From assembly GCA_907163375.1 (NCBI GenBank), contig CAJQUW010006840.1, forward strand, positions 110,417-174,416: a stretch of DNA of 64,000 bases. The letters run 5' to 3'. The stretch comes from Prostheceraeus crozeri (Eukaryota > Platyhelminthes > Polycladida > Euryleptidae). Made by a program: the position numbers and the translations under genes. The notes under the pieces are model-generated. The model had not been told where the DNA came from, ran no database searches, and saw nothing but the letters and a program-made list of their open reading frames with translations. The number at the start of each line of letters is the position of its first letter. Within the stretch, counting starts at the first letter, position 1. Below are positions 1 to 10,619 of this stretch, piece by piece.

Positions 1-609
1 GCAACAGGCTGCGGAGGTGACAAGGCAACTGGCTGCGGAGGCGGCAAGGCATCAGGCTGCGGAGGCGGCAAGGCATCAGACTGCGGAGTCGGAACGGCAT
101 CATGCTGCGGAGGCGACAAGGCAACAGGCTGCGGAGGCGGCAAGGCATCAGGCTGCGGAGGCGGCAAGGCATCAGACTGCGGAGTCGGAACGGCATCATG
201 CTGCGGAGGCGACAAGGCAACAGGCTGCGGAGTCGTAACGGCATCATGCTGCGGAGGCGACAAGGCAACAGGCTGCGGAGGCGACAAGGCAACAGGCTGC
301 GGAGGTGACAAGGCAACATGCTGCGGAGGCGGCAAGGCATCAGGCTGCGGAGGCGGCACGGCATCTGGCTGCGGAGCGGAACGGCATCAGGCTGCGGAGG
401 CGACAAGGCAACAGGCTGCGGAGGTGACAAGGCAACAGGCTGCGGAGGCGACAAGGCAACAGGCTGCGGAGGCGACAAGGCAACAGGCTGCGGAGGCGAC
501 AAGGCAACAGGCTGCGGAGGCGGCACGGCATCAGACTGCGGAGTCGGAACGGCATCAGGCTGCGGAGGCGACAAGGCATCAGGCTGCGGAGGCGGCACGG
601 CATCAGGAA
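1..609. repeat. 24-bp GC-rich minisatellite, about 25 copies
   Basis: Head-to-tail 24-nt units of the type GGCTGCGGAGGCGACAAGG plus five bases, with GACAAGGCAACA, GGCAAGGCATCA and GTCGGAACGGCATC variants. The array begins at the left edge, so its true length is unknown. It is far more GC-rich than everything to its right. Because 24 is a multiple of three, every forward frame encodes an 8-residue repeat (AAEATRQQ, LRRRQGNR or GCGGDKAT). On the reverse strand one frame gives VALSPPQP/DAVPPPQP and another LPCRLRSL. One unit near 379 is one base short, which switches frames inside the array. It may be a coding repeat (see the exon candidate) or non-coding. Confidence 0.95.
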
Positions 610-717
610 AGTCACATTCCATTTCTTCAAACTCATTTTTCGTTTGTTCGGGCAATTTGTTGATCCAATGACTCGTGTAGTCATAATCAGTTTTTGGAGG
701 TTAAATCTCTCTTCTTC
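1..717 (-). CDS. possible repeat-encoding exon (uncertain frame)
   Basis: On the minus strand a good 3' splice site, a pyrimidine-rich stretch ending TCTTTTCAG, lies just right of 717. From it one frame stays open into the minisatellite (EEERFNLQKL then a LMPCRLRS repeat). A different frame, open from about 700, reads more like real protein: HWINKLPEQTKNEFEEMEC followed by proline-rich DAVPPPQP and VALSPPQP repeats. That frame has an upstream stop and no convincing acceptor of its own. Either could be the 3' part of a gene encoding an 8-residue-repeat protein that continues past the left edge. A non-coding minisatellite with chance open frames is equally possible. No family recognised. Confidence 0.3.
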
Positions 718-2315
718 CTGAAAAGATGAAAGAGATTTTGGTTATGGAAAATATATATATACATCCTTAGTGTATAGTAATATTTTGCAAATCAATCTTT
801 CACTGATTAAACGTAAATTACGATTATTATACAGTATACTTAACTAAATGAATTTAAACTATACCTGATTATCTTGTAATGCAATTTTGATATCTAGAAT
901 AATTGATTATATTTGATAACTTCCCAGTCCCAGGGCAGGTTTACAAATTATAGAACTGTTGGTGTCACAAAAGTAGCACGTATCAACAAGCAACTGTTGG
1001 AAATGATTAAATGAATATAAAACACTTGAGTTTTAATCAGAGATGTGATCCGGTATACTTACATTGAAATATATTTTCGGAGTTACAGTTACTCTGATTT
1101 TCATTTTTGAATGCTACAGTTACGGTTAGGCACACATCCTAAATAATAATCATAATGATGATATCACATAATATCAAAGATAGAACTTTCAAAAAAGCTC
1201 GGTCTTCATGAAATTGGTCTACATAGTTCGAATCTAAATAGTTCCGAGTTATATTTAATTCCGAATAGGGGTATTTTTTCGTTCAGCCCATCATAACTTA
1301 TACAACCATGTACGAGTATGTATTGTGCAAGAGGGTATTGTTAGTTTGAAAGATTCTAGGTCTATGGGATTTGTAACCAATTAGCACTAGCAATAAACTT
1401 TAGATAATTGGAAAATTCACCTTTGAATCTACCTTCTTATTGTAAAGGCTTCCTACATCGTTTTTGGTGCCCTCAAACAAGTTGCTGGTATTGCCTGATG
1501 CTCTCATATTTAACCTTCCGCCTTCAAGATTACGCTTGAATACGAGTGCGAGGAATAAGAAATTTAGAAAGATATCAAATCGCTACTAAATAAGTATTTC
1601 TCATTATACTAAATTCATCCGCAATATTCATGTACGTACAGCCATACATTTACGCTGTACGTATGTTGTGAATTCATTCAATATTTTCAACAATTAGTCT
1701 GATGATATATTATAAAGGGTGTAAGAAGCAGAGTTCACTATTTTATAGAAAAACATTTAGCCATGTAGCAAACTTTTCAAAGACAAATATCATAATTTCA
1801 CCTGATTGGGTTATCTTTGGAGTCATTTACGAAAAACTCGGTAATAGGCCTCTAGGGACATAGGGAATATGCTATAGATTACTATCAATAAATCACTGTC
1901 TACAGTAAACAAATTTTGTGAAAGGTTCCTCAGAAAATGTCCTTTGACCTCTATACTCATTGATCACTTCAGCAACTTTTGAATTAGGCCTATAGAGTGA
2001 ACATAAAAGAACGTCCCAACTGTAAATATTGTGGCATTACAGAGCAACGCTAGAGGTTGGCCGCTACGGCATTGGAAAGATAAAATTCTGAAGTACATGT
2101 ATTTTTAGACGAAATATGATAACTAAAAATTGAAACATAGTTATAGTCAGAATTTTGTTTTGAAAATTTGCTTTGAGAGGCTGGCCAATGATAATAAGCT
2201 AAAAAATAAAACATGTTTATTATAATTTACATGTCTTTCAAAAAATCGGGTATAACTCAGTTCTTCCTCTCAGGACGGCCAACGTCCTGGAGTTCTGCCT
2301 CTCATTTATGTATGA
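718..2315. other. AT-rich stretch, no feature seen
   Basis: No long open frame, no repeat structure and no RNA gene is visible. If the exon to its left is real, part of this would be its upstream intron. One TAGGCCTA octamer lies at 1985-1992. Confidence 0.5.
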
Positions 2316-2918
2316 GATAAGATATCTACATCGCCTAATGAAAAGGTAAAACCATGTAGTTTAAAGTACTTGTCTTTACATTAACAAAATTAGATTTCTA
2401 TTTAGTAACTATAACATGCAGTTTGAACTATTCGAGTTTGAATATAGGAGGATAAGATATCTACATCGCTTAATGAAAAGGTAAAACCATGTAGTTTAAA
2501 GTACTTGTCTTTACATTAACAAAATTAGATTTCTATTTAGTAACTATATCATGCAGTTTGAACTATTCGAGTTTGAATATAGGAGGATAAGATATCTACA
2601 TCGCTTAATGAAAAGGTAAAACCATGTAGTTTAAAGTACTTGTCTTTACATTAACAAAATTAGATTTCTATTTAGTAACTATATCATGCAGTTTGAACTA
2701 TTCGAGTTTGAATATAGGAGGATAAGATATCTACATCGCTTAATGAAAAGGTAAAACCATGTAGTTTAAAGTACTTGTCTTTACATTAACAAAATTAGAT
2801 TTCTATTTAGTAACTATATCATGCAGTTTGAACTATTCGAGTTTGAATATAGGAGGATAAGATATCTACATCGCTTAATGAAAAGGTAAAACCATGTAGT
2901 TCAAAGTACTTATCTTTG
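2316..2918. repeat. 135-bp tandem repeat, about 4.4 copies
   Basis: The word GATATCTACATCGC recurs at 2321, 2456, 2591, 2726 and 2861, exactly 135 bases apart each time. The units differ by only one or two bases, so the array is young or homogenised. Each unit contains AAAAGGTAAAACCATGTAG. The last copy decays after about 2918. A nearby hairpin (3108-3153) is built from the same word in inverted orientation, so array and hairpin probably belong to one mobile element. Confidence 0.95.
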
Positions 2919-3107
2919 CTTAGATAATTTCTGGCATGCATACTGAAATCATAGCTGTAGTTCAAAGTACAGGCTTTTTTCTTTTAAAGAAAATGAAATC
3001 CTTTAAACCACACGGTTTATGCATTTTCTAAATCCTACAGTTTTTATCCTTCGATACCTAAACTTTGTACATATATTCTACGTCATTTAAAATAGCTAAA
3101 ATCAGAT

Positions 3108-3153
3108 GAAAAGGCAAAACCATCTACTTTAAACTACATGGTTTTGCCTTTTC
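3108..3153. repeat. 16-bp stem hairpin related to the 135-bp repeat
   Basis: Arms GAAAAGGCAAAACCAT (3108-3123) and its perfect reverse complement (3138-3153) surround a 14-base loop. The arm matches the conserved word of the adjacent 135-bp tandem units except for one base. Central tandem repeats plus a terminal hairpin is the layout of non-autonomous Helitron-like/Helentron elements in molluscs. No Rep/helicase coding sequence is present to prove this. Confidence 0.85.
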
Positions 3154-3155
3154 AC

Positions 3156-4193
3156 GGCCGAACAATAGTTCACATTATTGTGTATTGTGTTATGCCTATT
3201 CAATGTATAGTGCTCATCACTTAACTCATTTGACGCGAAGCTTTTATTCAACATCGCGAAGCTAGAGAAATTCCTAGAACGCAAAATTTGGTAATAAGAT
3301 GGAAGAGAAGATCAACGTGATTGTAACGAAGCCATTCTCAATGTTTAGAATCTCGGTAAAATCAAATGAATCTCACACCTCAAAACACTCCCATACTTTC
3401 AACAGTGGAATTTCTGCAAGAGGTTTTCGAATACCTTGTCAGTGACTATGTTATCCTCTTGATGAAATTCACAATCAGTAGTGCAAGTACAAACTGTCAT
3501 TCGTCATCCTCCCGTGTTGGAACTTGCAGCGATGTTTTTTAGATCAGTTCATCTACATTTCCTCTATCTTTATATATTGCTAATTTATGATGTTGATACG
3601 TGGTGCAAATTTTTGCATCGAAGCAAGATTATGCAGAAAATGTCAATATTTAATGTTAATGAGTTCACTGTGTTAATGTTCGCGTGTCTGCAATTTTTGA
3701 AATGTTGAGCCGCAATATACCTGTTTGTGGCTCAATTACTGCTAACTTACACACAATGATGTTTCAATTCCGATCTCTGAAATGTAACCTAGTCTAACAG
3801 AGAGTGCCATATTTCCCTCGATTTTCGTAGAAATTAATGCATTTAACTATCCAGCCATTGGAATCATTCAGTTATGTGTGATAAGTAAAAGCATTTAGGG
3901 TGTGAAAAATTCGAAATCGTATTTTGACAGTTGTCCAGTTACTTATCAGCAAAAAGTAGTGGAACTGCTGCACTGGTCATAATGCTTGAGCAAACAGCCA
4001 TACAGAAGCTGATTGACACTAATAAGATGATTCTTAATCGTGAGCTGAAATTTACAGTTAAATTGTAGAACTACGATTTGCGTTTTCAAGTTATATGTGG
4101 CTAGTCCCTTATTTTGTTATATTTTTGTTATTGCATTGATGTAATGATGCATGAAACCAGGTCCTTTGTATCATCTTGTGTAAGCTGATCGGT
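3156..4193. other. intergenic stretch, no feature seen
   Basis: AT-rich, no coding or repeat signal recognised. The 75-codon open frame at 3481-3708 has no protein-like character. Confidence 0.5.
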
Positions 4194-4201
4194 ATCTATA
4201 T

Positions 4202-5673
4202 TAGAGATGTGCAGCAGCTATGAACTGAAACCCAACCCGACCACTTTCCACCCGCACCTGAGCAATAATTTTGAACCCGACCCAACCCGAAAATCTTAAC
4301 GAGATTAAACAAACCCGGAAAAATCAAATTGAAAAATGGAATTCCTGCGGCACCGTGGAGAATGAATACCTTAAATTTGGGCTTGAGCATTTGTGAATTG
4401 CACAAATAGACTGGCACCATTAATTCGATTAATTACAATCGATTACAATCAAGTCGACGTGCAATGCAGATCGATTACGAATACGGATGTAGCAGTAGTG
4501 ATAAAAAAGACATGTTTCTTAGCTACATCGGTTCTGTGCATCATTATATGCGCATCAGAATGCAGAATATGAATGCTATAATTGTTGTTATCCCTTCTCT
4601 TGGTATTGCAATATCGTTTCATACTTCGTCACATTATAATTTTATAAATATTTCAGCCTATGCGCACTTCAAAAAGCGGAGCTGCAGTTCGATGAACCGA
4701 GAAATATATACCGTTGGTAACAGATATGCGATTGAGGACATTTTTCAAAATTCGGTATTTATGGGTTATCTCCCTCCCCCACGTTTTTCAAATTTCTCTG
4801 AAATCCGTAAAAATGAATCAACTGTCACAAAATTTCAGATATAAGTATTTGAGTATATTTTCCACCCACATGCAAAGGTTTATGCAGATTGGACAACTAC
4901 TTTTTGAATTAGAGACGACACTTGAAGTGTAGCGATGTCAGCAGCTTGATCTGACTTTGTCTGTTCGACGGCAATGTTCTCTTTCCGTCTTCATCTCATC
5001 CACTGCTATTTGAAATCTTCCCACGACTACTACCCTACCACACCTTTCTACAGTTAAACATTAATGGAAAGGATGTGGTTTAGGTCATTATCACTTCAAA
5101 AGTTGTCGCGACATGACTTTGTCAACGTACATCTGCGTAACCATTCGTCCAACCCAGCCAACGGCAGAATAACGGACGTAAAACGTATATGATGATGTGC
5201 TCAGAGGATGAGGTCAGGCGAAGTCAGATCAAGCTGCAGACATCGCTACACTTCACGCAATCGTCTCTAATTAAAGAAGTACTTGTCGGATTTCCATAAA
5301 TTTTTGTATGTGGGTAGAAAATATACTCAAATACATGTCTCTGAAGTTTTGTTATGATTGATTCATTTCTATGGATTTTAGACAAATTTGAAAACGTGGG
5401 GGAAGATAACCCATAAGTACCCAAAATTCTATAAGAAGTTCGTGTGCACATTCATAACATTCGTACACATTTATATTTATGGAATAAATACGCCTGTTTA
5501 TCTACAAAGGAAATTAACAAAACAAATGAATTAACAAAACCTTTATAAATTTCTAGGTATCATCAAATCACAACCCGAGAATAAAACACAAATATTTTAC
5601 TATCAAGCCGAACCCGAAATAAATTCGCAAACCCGACCCGAATCCTGGTTTGCGTCGGGCTCGCATGCCTCTG
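4202..5673. mobile_element. non-autonomous hAT-type transposon
   Basis: Starts TAGAGATGTGC and ends GCATGCCTCTG, imperfect inverted ends typical of hAT elements. Just inside are CCCGACCCGAACCCG-like strings on both ends. The flanks are ATCTATAT (4194-4201) and GTCTATAT (5674-5681), an 8-bp target duplication with one mismatch, as expected of hAT. No transposase is encoded; the open frame at 4464-4844 is not protein-like. A second palindromic repeat is nested inside (about 4735-5460). Confidence 0.8.
4735..5460. repeat. palindromic MITE nested in the hAT element
   Basis: The region 4735-4950 reappears, reversed and complemented, at about 5215-5460, at roughly 80 % identity judged by eye. The arms share the words CCCACGTTTTTCAAATTT, TATTTTCCACCCACATGC and GACATCGCTACACTTC. 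A free-standing shorter relative lies at about 29,710-30,010. Confidence 0.75.
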
Positions 5674-5844
5674 GTCTATATGCAACCAAATTCAGATATT
5701 AGTTGTGGGGAATCCACTCTGAAAATGACTGATTTGCATTAAGATACCACTCGTCCGTTCATCTCTGGAGATGTTTAGAATCAGTATTCTGTTCTAAATT
5801 TTAGAACCAAAACTTGAAGCTCTTGTATCTCATCTTCATTTCTA

Positions 5845-6754
5845 CAGTATCTGGAAGTCTATTCTGAACAGCAAGATTCATATTTAGATAATAAGAATTC
5901 TATTTCCATCATGATATTGCAGTTCTTTGCATTTTTATCAGTGCATTTAAATTTTGCCGTTTTGCATTCGTGTCAGACGAAATAGAATTTGTATTTTCTG
6001 AATCAGATATCTCGTAATAGAAATCTTAATTGGTTTTGTATAGATAAACAGAAATCTTACTGTTCAGAATAGAGTGTATGTAAAAAAGTCAACTTTTCTG
6101 AGACCGTTATTTTAAAGTTATTCCCAAATTTTTGGTATACACCTTCGGAGGAACCAAAATTGGAAAGGAGACATCAATTGAACTGATGTTTACGAAAACA
6201 TGTTTAAAAAATAGTAACTAATGATATCATTGTTTGGAAATGGACATAATTTTTCTATATCATAAATGCATGCGGACAATGGGAAACCTCTCAGAGGCAG
6301 GGAGCCCTAAAATAGCGAAAATATGCTAACTAGGGCTCCCTGCCGCAAACCTACCTTCTATGGTAAGTGCATGTAATGCAGTATTTGTACATGCAAATAT
6401 TTTGATACAAATAATGCATTACATGCACTTAACATAGAAAGTAGGTTTGCGGCAGGGAGCCCTAGTTAGCATATTTCCGCTATTCTAGGGCTCCCTGCCT
6501 CTGAGGGGTTTCCCATTGTCTGCATGCATTTATGATATAGAAAAATTATGTCCATTTCCAAACAATGATATCATTAGTTACTATTTTTTAAACATGTTTT
6601 CGTAAACATCCGTTGAACTGATTTGTCACCTTTCCAATTTTGCTTCCCCCGAAGGTGTATACCGAAAATTTGGGAAAAAATTTAAATTTAGATGTCACAG
6701 ACCGATTGCATCTCTAAAACGTATTTTTTGTTCAGAATAGGCTTCCAAATACTG
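5845..6754. mobile_element. palindromic TA-flanked MITE (Tc1/mariner style)
   Basis: Ends CAGTATCTGGAAG and CTTCCAAATACTG, each flanked by TA (5843-5844 and 6755-6756). Most of the element is one long inverted repeat. Arms at about 6113-6385 and 6412-6687 are nearly identical and include GGCAGGGAGCCCTA on both sides, joined by a short AT-rich loop. A smaller palindrome (about 5859-6082) is lodged in the left arm. No protein is encoded. As RNA this would form a hairpin of several hundred base pairs. Confidence 0.8.
5859..6082. repeat. small inverted-repeat element inside the left arm
   Basis: Ends TCTATTCTGAACAGCAAG and TTACTGTTCAGAATAGA are reverse complements with one mismatch, and inner segments around AATAGAATT also pair. 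The right arm of the host palindrome has only one copy of TTCAGAATAGG at the matching place. So the extra 220 bases in the left arm look like an insertion or a local inverted duplication. Confidence 0.6.
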
Positions 6755-6756
6755 TA

Positions 6757-7454
6757 TATTTTCAGTGATTCTAGTATTCAATGACCTGGTTTCAGAGGAT
6801 TTGTGACTTCATTTAGTTGTTGTAAGCATATTTGTAATGGATGACACTTTTATATTCACATTGCATTTTATATATTTCTGATAGTATTTGTTAGGGGTGT
6901 TTGTTATGACAATTAATATTTTTATTTTTTGTCTTGTCTTAGGGGGTTCTGTCTATCAGGTTTCTGTGCCATCGATAAATGGGAGGAAATCAACACTTTT
7001 TGCTTTTCAATAAAATATGACTGTAAACATTGAGTTTTTTTATTTCTCAATACCGTTCAGGAAAATCGGGCGGTCAGCATTTATCAATGTTAACGAAGCA
7101 ATTTTTCCAGTGAGAGGCTATAGCAGCCAATAATGAAGCAATCAGAGAAAAATTTTCTCTGATTCAGAGATAAAAATGACTGTATTCCTCTGTAATCAGG
7201 GATCATGAAAAACAACATTAATGATAATTTGACCGAGCGCTTAGGTGTTAGCCCTAGTACTACTGAGCGATTTTATGTACGCAGTTCTACTGAGGATGGC
7301 AATTTTTACCATTCATGAAAAAAGACGCTAAATTCCAACAAAAGTGATTTTGTATTCAAGTATTGGGAAGATCGAGAATCGATGCGGTCAGGACAAATCA
7401 CTGTGTGATGTATGTGAGCTGTGTATGTACCTGAGTTTCTTGTATTTTTGCTTC
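6757..7454. other. intergenic stretch, no feature seen
   Basis: AT-rich sequence with no recognisable coding or repeat features. Confidence 0.45.
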
Positions 7455-7744
7455 ACTAGGTGACGCCACACTCAGCTACGCGCATCGGTAACTCGCGCGC
7501 AAATGCACGTTAAACATCCGTGATGGCTACGCGTGACAGTGCTGCAACATCCGTCGGCAGTCCTGTTATAGGACCTATAGATCCTATCAGAGGCTAAACA
7601 ATGTGCATAATACCCCTTATGCAAAAGGATGACTTTAACCCTATCAGGCCGGGCGACTTTTTGCGTCGTAGGACCGGGGGCACAAATTTTCCATGTTCCA
7701 ACGGATAAAACTTGCATGAAAATTGGGCAACGACATATTTCGAG
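7455..7744. repeat. left member of a degenerate inverted-repeat pair
   Basis: The segment around 7505-7600 (ACATCCGTGATGGCTACG, then GCAACATCCGTCGGCAGTCC) is the reverse complement of 9,210-9,305 with scattered changes. CACTAGGTGAC occurs at about 7456 and again at about 8931. These look like the ends of an older element into which the hAT copy 7745-8587 was inserted. Confidence 0.55.
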
Positions 7745-8587
7745 CAGGTATGCGGAGTCCTATCATTTTGATAGGACTCCGGCTTTTGATAGGACTCCGA
7801 TTCCGACTCCTGGTGGCCAATAGCCTAGTTTTTGAAAAATTAACTGGCAACCTACCCGGTGAAAAAAAAACTGTCGGGATCTGTCGGTCAATTGTCGGGA
7901 AGCCGGCTACCCGACAATTTACCGACAGATTCCCACAGTTTTTTTCACCGGGTAGCGGGTACATATCATAGATCCTTATAGTCTTACCTGAACCTATTTT
8001 TAGGGATCATAGCTGTGTCAATTATCACTCATTTTCGATGAAAGTTTATCAAATGTCGCTTTAAGTTGGATGCATACGACTTGGCTCCTCCCATCCTGTT
8101 GATGTGTGCTTCATACGTTTCTTCAGTCTCTACCAGGCAGGAAAATTTCCATCATTCTCAAAAAGAATGAGTTCACTTTCGATTTTAATATGCGCTTTTT
8201 AGAGGACCCATCACACACGATTAACGTGAGGGTAAGATGATGATGTTCTCAAACAAACTAGTATTTCATTTTTGTCTCTGATGTGACCTTTGGCGCGTAG
8301 GTGTGATCGAGGCTAGGAAGGTTTGTCTTAATTCTCTACTGAATCACCGAGTGAAAAGAAAATCCCTTTTTCACTATCACGGGCATTCCCTCAACTATTT
8401 CAAGTTTTGCATGCGCTGCTGTCTCTGTACTTTTGTTTAACGGAGGAAGTTGATATCAAGACAGTGACAACTATGTGCACGAGAATAAATAATTTGTTGT
8501 ATTACGGTATATTTCGGGTTTAGCTCCTATCATTTGATAGGACTCCGACTCCAGCAAAAAAGATAGGACTCCGACTCCGCATCCCTG
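7745..8587. mobile_element. non-autonomous hAT-type element, copy 1 (GGAGTCGGAGTCC family)
   Basis: Begins CAGGTATGCGGAGTCC and ends GGACTCCGACTCCGCATCCCTG. Its body (for example TTTATCAAATGTCGCTTTAA at about 8045) is homologous, in reverse orientation, to 59,695-60,436. Subterminal ATAGGACTCCG motifs are repeated on both strands near both ends. A clear target duplication is not visible for this copy. A 104-bp palindrome sits inside at 7852-7955. Confidence 0.8.
7852..7955. repeat. 104-bp palindrome inserted in hAT copy 1
   Basis: CTACCCGGTGAAAAAA at the left pairs with TTTTTTCACCGGGTAG at the right. Inner words ACTGTCGGGATCTGTCGGT and its complement also pair. The sister copy at 59.7-60.4 kb lacks the segment, so it is a later insertion. 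Confidence 0.8.
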
Positions 8588-9309
8588 ATCGAGTCTCTTT
8601 TTTCGTATGGGAGTGCCTATTTTCCTGAAGATCTTCCGACCAAAAATTCAAACTTAAAATTTGTATTTCCATTTTTTTTACTTTTCGCATGTTTTTTGCA
8701 TCAAAAATTGTTCATTACATTTATGCAAGCTTTTACTCAAATATATCTAAATGGTGTTATATACGCATAATTTTTTGCGTCAATAATGTCTTTTCATGTA
8801 TTATTGCATTTTTCTATCATTGCAAAATGTCTCGCTGTAATGACTTTCGCAATAAAAACAAGGTTATCATAGGTTACATTCTGAATATATAGGCCTAATC
8901 TTTCGAATGATGATACATATTTTGCATTGCACTAGGTGACATGCCACGCGTAATTGCGTAACACCCCAAGCATCCGTGGTTAAGGACATTCTTCTTCTAC
9001 CCGCTTACATACGCGCTGCACTAAGAGTCAGAAATCACTTGATCTGATGCTGTTAAAACATGGGAAATGTTTATGAATACGCTCTAGTGAGCGTTCATAG
9101 TTTGCGCGTCGTCTACGGTTGTCTGCGTTGCCGCTTGAACCACGGATGAACCGCTAAGCATGTTCTGTCTTCCCTGAACATGAAATTGAGGTCCTATCAC
9201 AATATTTAGCCTCGGATACATGCAGACACATGAGATCAAAGTCTATATAACAGGACTGCCGACAGATGTTGCAGCAATGTCACGCATAGCCACGGATGTT
9301 TAGGGTCAT
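8588..9309. repeat. degenerate CATCCGTGG repeats; right member of the inverted pair
   Basis: CATCCGTGG or its complement CCACGGATG occurs at about 8969, 9151 and 9288, and a variant at about 7516, with GC-rich surroundings unlike the AT-rich neighbourhood. The part at 9,210-9,305 is the inverse of 7505-7600. The sequence directly outside the foldback element on the right (11,937-11,960, AGCTACGCGTGG) resembles the same motif, so the foldback may have landed in, or originally included, these repeats. Confidence 0.5.
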
Positions 9310-10207
9310 CACGGTGCGCCTGAATCAAGTTTTAGATTAAAAAAATATAACATGAGCGAAACCAATTTTTTCACGATCTATGACCTCTTGGGACAAAATA
9401 ATCGCAGAAATAAAAATATTTCAATGTACAGATTTTTTACAAATGAGCTTTCCCAAAATGGCCGCCCTTTTTGCTATAAAATCGTCAAGCTGTACATTAG
9501 AATGACTTTTCTGCCTTGTTAACTCACTCCAGCTGCTCAAATATCTCAAAAAATGTTATCCAGCAAATGGCATAGCATTTAGCTCGCACGGAATATCTAT
9601 TTTTCATTCATAAGTAGTGTATTATCGACATGATGCTATTTTCATAAAAAGGAAAATATTTCTTTATTTTTTAATGAAACAAAAAGTCATTCAGTTATTA
9701 GCGTTCCATAAAGGCATTAGATCACATGTTGTCATTGAATTGATGGATTTAAAAGGAAAACCATGTCTTCAGCTAGCAATTATCAACTTAAATTTGACTG
9801 CAAGAACATTTATGAAAATAATTATAGTATAGTATTTATCTCAACTGTAACTTAACTTCATACATGACTGTGACGGCGGTTTTTTGATATTCACCCTTGA
9901 AACAGTCGTTAATCAACTAATAAGGATATCTTGTTTGAATCATCAAATATTTCTGTGCATTATCAGTGTGTTACACGTCATTCACAATCAAAAATATCTG
10001 GCATGGAAGACAAAGTTTGCAATGTTTTTCCTATATCATGGTCAGTATTTGACTAGCGCCATCATGTGATAGTTCGCTTACTATGACTCATACTTGCATT
10101 CAGGCATGATTTGAATTTGAACTATGTGGCAGTGATATCTAACGAATTTGAAATTAGTCTCACATTAATGCTTGGAATGGCTTCCGCTGGTGATGATCTT
10201 GTCTGTG
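9310..10207. repeat. left 898-bp arm of the foldback element
   Basis: Reverse complement of 11039-11936. It holds a second copy of the gene's first ten codons (MASAGDDLVC, starting near 10,180 on the plus strand). Here these codons run into unrelated sequence and stop after about eight more residues, which marks the inner breakpoint near 10,207. The 71- and 61-codon open frames within the arm occur identically in the other arm and are AT-rich filler. Confidence 0.95.
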
Positions 10208-10619
10208 TCGACAACCTCATCTTTGACCATTGAAATGAAATCCAATTTTTCGACGGTGAATAAGTCATCAATTTCGTGTGAAGTATTAACAATTCGCTCT
10301 TTAAGACCTGCCTCAATAACAAATCGAGATTGGGAAGCATAACAAATATCTCTGCTCATTTTAAACAGTTGTCGACTACTAAGATTCAAGTCATCTTGAA
10401 TATGAGATATATCGTCAACCGAAAGCTGGAGACTATCGTTAGGGTTTTCAATGAAATATTTTTATTCTTACCACTCAATGTAGACAGTGAAGTTCCAACA
10501 TCATCAATAATGCGCGATGCAACCCGCTGTTTAGTGATTTTTGTGGGGGAATCTAATAATTTATCAATATTGTGAATTCTTTGGCGCTTTGATCGACAAG
10601 AATCTCTCGTGGGAACATC
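10208..10619 (-). pseudogene. continuation of the RAG1-N-like protein, broken
   Basis: Past the TAG the same frame goes on with protein-like sequence (RSKRQRIHNIDKLLDSPTK, then KQRVASRIIDDVGTSLSTL) to about 10,470. A second frame then carries LSVDDISHIQDDLNLSSRQL and LKERIVNTSHEIDDLFTVEK down to the arm boundary at 10,207. The change of frame near 10,440-10,470 implies at least one frameshift, and the arm junction truncates the protein. The last residues (TDKIITSGSHSKH) are arm sequence read backwards, not original protein. Whatever followed, including any transposase, is missing. Confidence 0.6.

Noticed and set aside
1-609. CRISPR-like repeat array
   Set aside because: Units are contiguous 24-mers with no unique spacers, in a eukaryotic genome; it is a minisatellite.
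2316-2918. CRISPR or coding repeat
   Set aside because: 135-bp units are direct tandem copies with stops in the frames; no spacers and no coding potential.
4464-4844. 126-codon plus-strand open frame
   Set aside because: Lies inside the non-autonomous hAT element and its nested palindrome; no protein-like character or family motif.
9617-10069. 71- and 61-codon frames repeated identically at 11,177-11,629 on the other strand
   Set aside because: Duplicated only because they lie in the two inverted arms; AT-rich sequence with no recognisable protein features.
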